NCBI RefSeq assembly: GCF_021021435.1
Contig: NZ_JAINWI010000012.1
Location: 186,001 to 250,000 of the forward strand
DNA: 64,000 nt
Direction of reading: 5' to 3'
Source of the DNA: Seohaeicola saemankumensis
GTDB lineage: Bacteria > Pseudomonadota > Alphaproteobacteria > Rhodobacterales > Rhodobacteraceae
The notes below the pieces were generated by a model. The model did not search any database, was not told the origin of the DNA, and saw nothing but the letters and a program-made list of their open reading frames with translations. Shown here in pieces: positions 1-5,719 of the stretch (position 1 is its first letter; every line of letters starts with the position of its first letter). Made by a program: the position numbers and the translations under genes.

Positions 1-1
1 C

Positions 2-1837
2 TCGGCCACCGTGCCGCGCGGCATTGCGGAACTGTCCAAGACCTACCTAAAAGACAATGCCGTACGCGTCGCCACTACGACGGGTGCCACCCAGCATGCC
101 GATATCGAATACCGCGCGCTGACCGCCGCCTATGACGGCACCGAAGGCGCCATCATCAACCTGCTGCGCTTTTACGAGGCGCAGAACGCGATCGTCTTCT
201 GCAACACGCGCGCCACAGTTGCGCGTCTGGTCGCGCGTTTCGCCAATCGCGGCTTTTCTGTCGTGGCCCTGTCGGGCGAGTTGTCACAGGCAGAACGCAC
301 CCATGCGCTGCAAGCCATGCGCGACGGACGCGCCCGTGTCTGCGTCGCCACCGACGTGGCCGCGCGCGGCATTGACCTGCCCAATCTGGAATTGGTCATC
401 CATGCCGAACTGCCGACCAATTCCGAAACCCTGATGCACCGTTCGGGCCGCACAGGCCGCGCAGGCCGCAAGGGTGTATCCGCGCTGGTCGTGACGCCCA
501 AGACCCGCGCCAAAGCGGAACGTCTTTTGAAATTTGCCAAGATCACTGCCGAATGGGCGCTGCCGCCCTCGGCTGACGAAGTGCGCGCCAAGGACGAGGA
601 CCGCCTGATCAATGATCCGGTCTGGACCGAACCATTGAACGAGGGCGAGGAGGATTTCGTCGCCCGTCTGACCGCAACCTATACGGCCGAGCAGATCGCG
701 GGCGCTTACTTGCGCCTCTTCTACAGCAAGCATTCCGCGCCGGAAGAACTGCCCGATCCCGACATCCGCCCCGAGCGCAAGCGCGATACAGCCCCCCGCA
801 AGACTTTTGGCCCGTCAAGCTGGCTGAAACTGTCGGTCGGTGCGAACGAGCGGGCCGAGGCGCGCTGGCTTCTGCCGACGCTGTGCAAAGCGGGCGATAT
901 TACCCGCGACGATATAGGTGCGATCCGCGTGCAGGCGGATGAAACCTATGTTGAACTGCTCTCAAGCGCCCTGCCGGGCTTTCTCAAGGCGCTTGGCCCC
1001 GATGCCGCCCTTGATGGTGGCGCCAAGGTCGTGGTGATGGATAAAGCGCCGGATCTGGCCGCGATGCCCCGTGTCGCCCCCCCGCCGCGCGAGGATCGTG
1101 GCGAGCGCAAGGCCCATCGTGGTGCCGACCGTCCTGAGCGGGCCGAGCGTTCTGCCCCCGCGCGCCGCGCGCCTCCGCCATCAGAAGCGCCGGAATGGGC
1201 TGATGTGCCTGACCGCGCGGCACCGGTAGCACAAGCACCTCGTTCGGAAGGGATGAAATCCCACGCGCCCAAAGCCAAACCGCGCGCCAGCGAGGGAGAG
1301 CGCCCGCGTGCCGCAAAAGCCGAGGGCTATAAATCAGCCGGTTTCAAATCGCATGGCGGCGCGGGCAAGCCCAAATCGGAAGGGATGAAATCCCATGCAG
1401 GTAAAACCCATGCACCGAAATCCCATAGCGCACCTGTGCGCGAAATGGACCCCGAGGTCCATCGCGGTCTGGACACACCCAAGCTCCGCGCAGACAAACC
1501 CCGCACCGACAAGCCCTATGCCAAACCCGCAGGCAAACCGGGCGCAAAGCCCTATGGCAAACCTGCCGGAAAACCGGGCGATAAACCCTTTGGCAAACCT
1601 GCGGCCAAAGGCGGTGACAAACCCTATGGCAAACCGACCGGCAAGCCCTCAGGCAAACCCGCCGGAAAACCTTGGGCCAAACCCGCAGGCGACGCACCTG
1701 CCCCCCGCACCAATGCGGCCGCCAACGCCTCGGCCCGTCTGGGACCGGGCGGCAAGCCTTTGCCCGCCGGCAAGGGCGGCAAGCCCCGCACCGGGGCCGC
1801 GCGCGGCCCGAACGCCGTGCCGCGCCGCAAGCCCTGA
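2..1837 (+). CDS. DEAD-box ATP-dependent RNA helicase, 5' end missing
   Basis: The window opens inside this gene; the frame is open from base 2 and begins at motif III (SAT). The second RecA lobe is intact: VFCNTR (about 194-211), ATDVAARG (347-370) and motif VI HRSGRTGR (437-460). A DbpA/CsdA-type RNA-binding domain follows at roughly 810-1010. The last 270 codons are low-complexity and basic, first with repeats around SEGMKSHA and FKSHGG and then, from about 1500 to 1690, with many GKPxGKP units. Such helicases unwind structured RNA in ribosome assembly or mRNA decay; the tail probably adds non-specific RNA binding. The DEAD box and Walker A lie upstream of the window, so the subfamily (DeaD- or DbpA-like) is a family-level inference. 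A hairpin terminator follows the stop. Confidence 0.9.
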   Translation, partial: SATVPRGIAELSKTYLKDNAVRVATTTGATQHADIEYRALTAAYDGTEGAIINLLRFYEAQNAIVFCNTRATVARLVARFANRGFSVVALSGELSQAERTHALQAMRDGRARVCVATDVAARGIDLPNLELVIHAELPTNSETLMHRSGRTGRAGRKGVSALVVTPKTRAKAERLLKFAKITAEWALPPSADEVRAKDEDRLINDPVWTEPLNEGEEDFVARLTATYTAEQIAGAYLRLFYSKHSAPEELPDPDIRPERKRDTAPRKTFGPSSWLKLSVGANERAEARWLLPTLCKAGDITRDDIGAIRVQADETYVELLSSALPGFLKALGPDAALDGGAKVVVMDKAPDLAAMPRVAPPPREDRGERKAHRGADRPERAERSAPARRAPPPSEAPEWADVPDRAAPVAQAPRSEGMKSHAPKAKPRASEGERPRAAKAEGYKSAGFKSHGGAGKPKSEGMKSHAGKTHAPKSHSAPVREMDPEVHRGLDTPKLRADKPRTDKPYAKPAGKPGAKPYGKPAGKPGDKPFGKPAAKGGDKPYGKPTGKPSGKPAGKPWAKPAGDAPAPRTNAAANASARLGPGGKPLPAGKGGKPRTGAARGPNAVPRRKP

Positions 1838-1842
1838 CAAAC

Positions 1843-1881
1843 AACGGGGCGCGCCAGGTTATCCTTGCGTGCCCCGTTTCA
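1843..1881 (+). terminator. Rho-independent terminator of the RNA helicase gene
   Basis: AACGGGGC pairs with GCCCCGTT, extended by a GCG/CGC-type inner stem around a loop of about 12 bases and followed by TTCATCTT. It lies 6 bp after the helicase stop. The T-tract is short, so efficiency is uncertain. Confidence 0.55.
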
Positions 1882-1911
1882 TCTTGACCTCTATACGTAA
1901 AGTATGACTGC

Positions 1912-2982
1912 TCAGGCCATACCGCCCGCGATCAGGCCGCGCGCCAGCGCAGCATAGGCTTCGGCCGCCGCTGAATCGCCGGCCGCAATCGGCGTGCCCG
2001 CATCGCCACCAAGCCGTGTTTCCAGATCAATCGGCAGTTCTGCCAGAAGCGGCACATCCATTTTCTTGGCTTCGGCGCGCACACCGCCATGCCCGAAAAT
2101 CGGCGTTTCATGCCCGCAATTAGGGCAACAGAAGACCGACATATTTTCGACCAGTCCCAGCACAGGCGTTTTCAGCGTGTTGAACATGTCGATTGCCTTG
2201 CGCGCATCCAGCAGCGCCACGTCCTGCGGGGTGGACACAACGATAGCCCCCGTCAGTTGCGTCCGCTGGCAGAGCGTCAGCTGCACATCACCCGTGCCCG
2301 GCGGCAGATCGACCAACAGAATATCCAGCTCGCCCCATTCCACTTGCCCCAACATCTGTTGCAAGGCCCCCATCAGCATCGGTCCGCGCCAGACAACGGC
2401 CTTGGCAGGGTCCAGCATCAGACCGATGGACATCATCGTCACCCCATGCGCCTGCAACGGGATGATCGTCTTACCGTCAGGGCTGGCCGGCCGCTTGCTG
2501 ACACCCATCATGCGCGGTTGGCTGGGACCATAGATGTCGGCATCCAGCAGCCCCACACGCCGCCCCTCTCGTGCCAGCGCCACTGCCAGATTGGACGAGA
2601 CAGTGGATTTCCCCACCCCCCCCTTGCCCGACGCAATCGCCAGAATCCGGTCCACACCGGATGGTTTTGTCGGGCCCGCCTGCGGTGTCGGGTGCCCGCC
2701 TATCTTGAGGCTGGGTGCGGACGGTTTTTCCGCCGGACCATGCGCTGTCAGCGCGACACTGACGCCCTCCACCCCCGCGATCCGCGAGACGATCTGTTCA
2801 GCAGCCACGCGCAACGGCTCCATCTGGCGGGCGATGGCGGGACTGGGTGCTTCGATCACGAATCGCACCGCCCCGTCGGAAATGGTTAGGGCGCGGACCA
2901 TGTCGCGGCTGATCAGGTCACCACCATCGGGCAACGCAAGTTGACGCAACGTCTGTTCGATTGTCTCACGCGTCAGGGCCAT
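1912..2982 (-). CDS. Mrp/NBP35-family P-loop ATPase, iron-sulfur cluster carrier (ApbC type)
   Basis: The 356-residue protein has an N-terminal MIP18/DUF59-like segment (about 1-80), a Pro-rich linker, and a deviant Walker [11 protein letters not shown] at 118-127. VDLPPGTGD follows near 224-232, and a CPNC pair at 286-289 would bind a bridging 4Fe-4S cluster at the dimer interface. Family members bind and transfer Fe-S clusters to apo-enzymes in the cytosol. I chose the ATG at 2982 because GGAGG precedes it by about 7 nt; the frame stays open upstream to 3036 but has no ribosome site there. It is transcribed away from the DUF1127/sRNA locus. Confidence 0.93.
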   Translation of the reverse strand: MALTRETIEQTLRQLALPDGGDLISRDMVRALTISDGAVRFVIEAPSPAIARQMEPLRVAAEQIVSRIAGVEGVSVALTAHGPAEKPSAPSLKIGGHPTPQAGPTKPSGVDRILAIASGKGGVGKSTVSSNLAVALAREGRRVGLLDADIYGPSQPRMMGVSKRPASPDGKTIIPLQAHGVTMMSIGLMLDPAKAVVWRGPMLMGALQQMLGQVEWGELDILLVDLPPGTGDVQLTLCQRTQLTGAIVVSTPQDVALLDARKAIDMFNTLKTPVLGLVENMSVFCCPNCGHETPIFGHGGVRAEAKKMDVPLLAELPIDLETRLGGDAGTPIAAGDSAAAEAYAALARGLIAGGMA

Positions 2983-3233
2983 GCCAATTCCTCCATCATC
3001 TGTGCTGTCATAGGTGGCAGTTTTTAAAAAATGCACAAGTAGCAGAAGGCTTGCCGCGTCAAAGCGCCTGTTTTGAAAGCTTTTTGCCTAAAAATTAGGT
3101 CAGCTTGTCATATGCATTTGCTGCATAGCAGCATTGCAACGGTAGGGTATTGTGCACACGCAGCATCGGGTTATTTTGAGATCAACAGAGCGGGAACGAC
3201 GACGACAAACCGCAAAATCGAAAGTGAACGAAC

Positions 3234-3470
3234 ATGGCTTATACATCAGATCTCCGCCTTGCACAGCCGCGCGCCGCACAGACAGGCATTGCCAGCAAAC
3301 TGCAGACGCTTACGGCGGACCTGTCGCAGCGCTACGCCCGCTACCGGGTGTTCCGCGATACCGTCAACGATCTGGCAATCCTGCCCGACATCGTTTTGGC
3401 CGATATGGGCCTGAACCGGTCACAGATTCGCTCGGTCGCCTACGAATACGCCTACGGCGTTAAAAAGTAA
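3234..3470 (+). CDS. DUF1127 small basic protein, CcaF1-like, heading the sRNA cluster
   Basis: The 78-residue protein carries an Arg-rich DUF1127 domain at about 33-75 (RYRVFRDTVNDLAILPD, then LADMGLNRSQIRSVAYE). DUF1127 proteins in alphaproteobacteria are short RNA-binding proteins. In Rhodobacter sphaeroides the homologue RSP_6037 (CcaF1) is cotranscribed with the CcsR RNAs and affects their maturation. Here the stop at 3470 lies only 10 bp before the first CcsR-like hairpin, with no terminator between, so gene and RNAs very likely share one transcript. The 250 bp upstream is AT-rich; I could not pick a convincing promoter. Equivalence to CcaF1 is inferred from domain and arrangement, not from an alignment. 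Confidence 0.9.
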   Translation: MAYTSDLRLAQPRAAQTGIASKLQTLTADLSQRYARYRVFRDTVNDLAILPDIVLADMGLNRSQIRSVAYEYAYGVKK

Positions 3471-3479
3471 CTACGGGAT

Positions 3480-3556
3480 CAGATGGCCCTCTCCTCCTCC
3501 CTGGGTCATCTGTGAACTTGCGGCGGCATCCTCTCCTCCTCCCTGGATGTCGCCGC
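3480..3556 (+). ncRNA. CcsR-like sRNA unit 1 (hairpins 1 and 2)
   Basis: Hairpin 1 (3480-3512) has a 10-bp stem with one G-U pair, CAGATG opposite CATCTG. Hairpin 2 (3520-3556) has a 12-bp GC-rich stem beginning GCGGCGGCATCC. Both display the 13-nt TCTCCTCCTCCCT loop and are joined by 7 nt. The two-hairpin unit matches the described CcsR architecture (each of the four R. sphaeroides RNAs has two stem-loops with CCUCCUCCC). The ends of the mature RNA are inferred. Confidence 0.85.
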
Positions 3557-3570
3557 ACCTTATAGGAATA

Positions 3571-3650
3571 CGAAAGACTTCCTCCTCCTCCCTGAGGTCT
3601 TTCGTTGACAAGAGCGGCGGCACCTTCTCCTCCTCCCTGGGTGCCGCCGT
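3571..3650 (+). ncRNA. CcsR-like sRNA unit 2 (hairpins 3 and 4)
   Basis: Hairpin 3 (3571-3604) has an AU-rich stem, CGAAAGAC opposite GTCTTTCG, and a 12-nt loop. Hairpin 4 (3614-3650) has a GC stem starting GCGGCGGCACC and a 13-nt loop. A 9-nt linker joins them, and 14 nt (AU-rich, TATAGGAATA) separate the unit from unit 1, a plausible processing site. Confidence 0.85.
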
Positions 3651-3665
3651 ATCTGCCAAAGAATT

Positions 3666-3743
3666 GTGAAGGCCTCTCTCCTCCTCCCTGAGGTTATTCA
3701 CATACAAGAGTGTCGCCCCTCTCCTCCTCCCTGGGTGCGGACA
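3666..3743 (+). ncRNA. CcsR-like sRNA unit 3 (hairpins 5 and 6)
   Basis: Hairpin 5 (3666-3701) pairs GTGAA with TTCAC and GGCCTC with GAGGTT, with A3696 bulged. Hairpin 6 (3711-3743) pairs TGTC with GACA, GC with GC and CCC with GGG, with two single-base bulges. Both carry the 13-nt loop. It is the least perfect unit, but the loop is fully conserved. Confidence 0.83.
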
Positions 3744-3756
3744 TATCTTGGACCAT

Positions 3757-3835
3757 ACGCGGGCCCTCCTCCTCCTCCCTGAGGGCCGCGTTGAAAAACG
3801 GCGGCACCCTCTCCTCCTCCCTGGGTGCCGTCGTT
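3757..3835 (+). ncRNA. CcsR-like sRNA unit 4 (hairpins 7 and 8)
   Basis: Hairpin 7 (3757-3791) has a GC-rich stem, GCGGGCCCTC opposite GAGGGCCGC, with one bulged G and a 12-nt loop. Hairpin 8 (3797-3835) has a 13-bp stem around GGCGGCACCC and a 13-nt loop. The linker is 5 nt. Hairpin 8 is followed by TTATTCCCTCCC rather than a T-run, so the 3' end may be set by processing. Confidence 0.83.
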
Positions 3836-3980
3836 ATTCCCTCCCTTCCCACAATCCTGTGCACTTAAATTTGCCGGCTTCATCGGTCGCGTCGCGGTCC
3901 GGTCGGGTTTTTCTGGCGCCGATAGTTAGCTACTTAGCAAAGTATATTGACAGAACTGGCCTGCGGTATTAGCAAGCCAT

Positions 3981-4322
3981 ATGGCTAAGTATGATCCCGA
4001 CCTGTCCCTTTTGTTCCACGCTCTTGCCGATCCCACGCGGCGCGCGATCCTGACACGGCTTGCCGAAGGCCCTGCTCCGGTGTCTGAACTGGCCAGCCCT
4101 ACAGGGCTGCGCCTTCCGACCGTAATGCGGCATCTGTCGGTTCTGGAAGAGGCGGGCCTGATCGCAAGCGCCAAGGACGGGCGCGTCCGCACCTGCGCGA
4201 TTGTACCCGAAGCACTTGTCCCGATGCGGACATGGCTGGACGCGCAGCGCGCCATCTGGGTTGCGAGGCTGGACCGGTTGGATGATTACGTCACGCAAAT
4301 GAAGAAGGAGCGCAAGCAATGA
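3981..4322 (+). CDS. ArsR-family winged-helix regulator
   Basis: The 113-residue protein has the ArsR winged-helix fold almost from its N-terminus: LFHALADPTRRAILTRLAEG, recognition helix LPTVMRHLSVLEEAGLI, wing DGRVRTCAIV. No metal-binding Cys pair is visible in the recognition helix. This type is usually coupled to AHSA1/SRPBCC proteins, and here its stop overlaps the start of the next SRPBCC gene (ATGA). It probably autoregulates this three-gene operon. The ligand is unknown. Confidence 0.92.
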   Translation: MAKYDPDLSLLFHALADPTRRAILTRLAEGPAPVSELASPTGLRLPTVMRHLSVLEEAGLIASAKDGRVRTCAIVPEALVPMRTWLDAQRAIWVARLDRLDDYVTQMKKERKQ

Positions 4323-4795
4323 CCTCGGACCTCAACCCGCTCACAGACCTCAGCCTTACTCGCACCTTGGCCGTACCGCGCCAACTGGTCTGGGACTGCT
4401 GGACCATGGCCGTCCATATCCCGCATTTTTTTGTGCCAGCCCCGCACAAGGTTACATCCGTCGACATCGACCTGCGCGTCGGTGGACGCTTCAACACGAC
4501 ATTCAATATTGATGGCACCATTGTCGAGAACAAGGGTGTCTATCTGGACGTGCAGCCAACCGAAAAGCTGGTGTTCACCGACAGCTATACCGAAGGCTGG
4601 AAACCCGCCGCCGACCCATTCATGACCGCGATCATGCTGTTCGCCGACGCACCAGGTGGCGGAACGATCTATACTGCAATCGCCCGCCACCGCAGCCGCG
4701 AAACATGCAAGTCCCACGAGGATATGGGTTTTTTCGATGGTTGGGGCACAGCAGCCACGCAGTTGGAAACCTATGCCAAGGGATTGATGTCGTGA
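4319..4795 (+). CDS. SRPBCC (AHSA1-like) domain protein
   Basis: The 158-residue protein is a single START/AHSA1-type domain. Typical features are the N-terminal strand with LTRTLAVPRQLVWDCW, the central VGGRFNTTFNIDGT, and the long C-terminal helix with HEDMGFFDGWGTAATQLETYAKGL, a hallmark of the AHSA1/YndB branch. The fold encloses a hydrophobic cavity for lipid-like or aromatic ligands; the actual ligand is unknown. Translation is coupled to both neighbours by 4-bp overlaps (ATGA upstream, GTGA downstream). Confidence 0.9.
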   Translation: MTSDLNPLTDLSLTRTLAVPRQLVWDCWTMAVHIPHFFVPAPHKVTSVDIDLRVGGRFNTTFNIDGTIVENKGVYLDVQPTEKLVFTDSYTEGWKPAADPFMTAIMLFADAPGGGTIYTAIARHRSRETCKSHEDMGFFDGWGTAATQLETYAKGLMS

Positions 4796-5667
4796 CAGAC
4801 CGCTGCGTGACACTGACCTTTGAACGCAAGGTAAAGGCACCTGTCGCGACCCTGTGGCAGGCATGGACTGCGCCTGTCGCGCGCGCCATATGGGCGCCCC
4901 CCGCGCCGGTAGTGACGGTCGTATTTTTGGAGGCCGATACCCGCGTCGGCGGGCGCGAAATCTCTGTTTGCAAGGTCGCGGGATATCCCGATGTCCGCGT
5001 CGAAGCCGGCTGGCTGGACCTGGAGGAAAACGCGCGCAGCGTGAATTACGAGATGATCTTCTGCGAAGGCCAAACCCAGTCCGCCGCGTTGGTCACCGCC
5101 GATTTCAGCCCTGACGGGGACGGCAGCCAGATCGTGGTAACAGTGCAATTGTCATCCTTGGCCAACGCGATGGCCGAAGGCTACCAGCAGGGTTTCGGTG
5201 CGGGACTTGACAGTCTGGTCAGCGTTGCGATGCGGACAATGGTGTTGCGCCGCGTTATTGCCGCCCCCCGTCCCGTGGTGTGGGGCGCTTGGGTCAATCC
5301 GCAAACCCTGCCGCAATGGTGGGGGCCGGAGGGGTTCCGTTGTCGGACCGACAGAATCGACCTGCGGACGGGTGGCGAATGGCTGTTCGACATGATCGGT
5401 CCCGATGGCACAGCCTTTCCGAACCATCACCGCTATGGCGAGATACGGCCGGAAACGGGCCTGTCCTATACACGACTGGCGGGTGAAAACGGACCCAAAC
5501 ATGCCGACGCCTGGGCTGCGTTCGACGACACCGACGGGGCCACGACAGTTACGCTTGGCATGGTTTTCAGCTCCGAGGCCGAATTCCAGACAGCCAAGAG
5601 TTTCGGAGCCGACGCGCTGGGACTGCAGACGCTCGGCAAGCTGGCCGGATTCGTCGGCGCGGTCTGA
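4792..5667 (+). CDS. Tandem SRPBCC (AHSA1-like) two-domain protein
   Basis: The 291-residue protein consists of two AHSA1-type domains. Domain 1 (about 1-135) begins LTFERKVKAPVATLWQAW and has VGGREI. Domain 2 (about 147-291) begins MVLRRVIAAPRPVVWGAW, with the family signature PQTLPQWWGPEGF, then LRTGGEWLFDMIGPDG and GADALGLQTLGKLA. I chose the GTG at 4792, which overlaps the preceding stop as GTGA; an upstream in-frame ATG would lie inside the previous gene. Three SRPBCC domains behind one ArsR regulator suggest ligand binding or a hydrophobic-compound response; the substrate is unknown. Confidence 0.88.
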   Translation: MTDRCVTLTFERKVKAPVATLWQAWTAPVARAIWAPPAPVVTVVFLEADTRVGGREISVCKVAGYPDVRVEAGWLDLEENARSVNYEMIFCEGQTQSAALVTADFSPDGDGSQIVVTVQLSSLANAMAEGYQQGFGAGLDSLVSVAMRTMVLRRVIAAPRPVVWGAWVNPQTLPQWWGPEGFRCRTDRIDLRTGGEWLFDMIGPDGTAFPNHHRYGEIRPETGLSYTRLAGENGPKHADAWAAFDDTDGATTVTLGMVFSSEAEFQTAKSFGADALGLQTLGKLAGFVGAV

Positions 5668-5719
5668 TCGCGCCCGACACAGCAAGACAGGGGAAGACCG
5701 TTCCGGCGTTGAACCCCGA

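Larger units (their letters stand above)
3480..3835 (+). repeat. Array of eight hairpins with a shared CCUCCUCCC loop
   Basis: Eight inverted repeats occupy 3480-3512, 3520-3556, 3571-3604, 3614-3650, 3666-3701, 3711-3743, 3757-3791 and 3797-3835. Loops are 12-13 nt and nearly identical, (T)CTCCTCCTCCCT, while the 9-13 bp stems differ in sequence, with compensated and G-U pairs. Linkers alternate 7, 14, 9, 15, 9, 13 and 5 nt, which pairs the hairpins into four units. The loop is complementary to Shine-Dalgarno purine tracts such as GGGAGGAG. Confidence 0.95.

Noticed and set aside
3480-3835. A CRISPR array
   Set aside because: The repeated unit is only a 12-13 nt loop, flanked by inverted stems that vary with it, spacing is irregular and no cas genes are nearby.
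3471-3883. Two short minus-strand frames with repeated EEE and GGGE runs covering the hairpin array
   Set aside because: They arise from the repeated CTCCTCCTCCC loops read on the other strand; no ribosome site, and the inverted repeats with compensating changes favour RNA structure.
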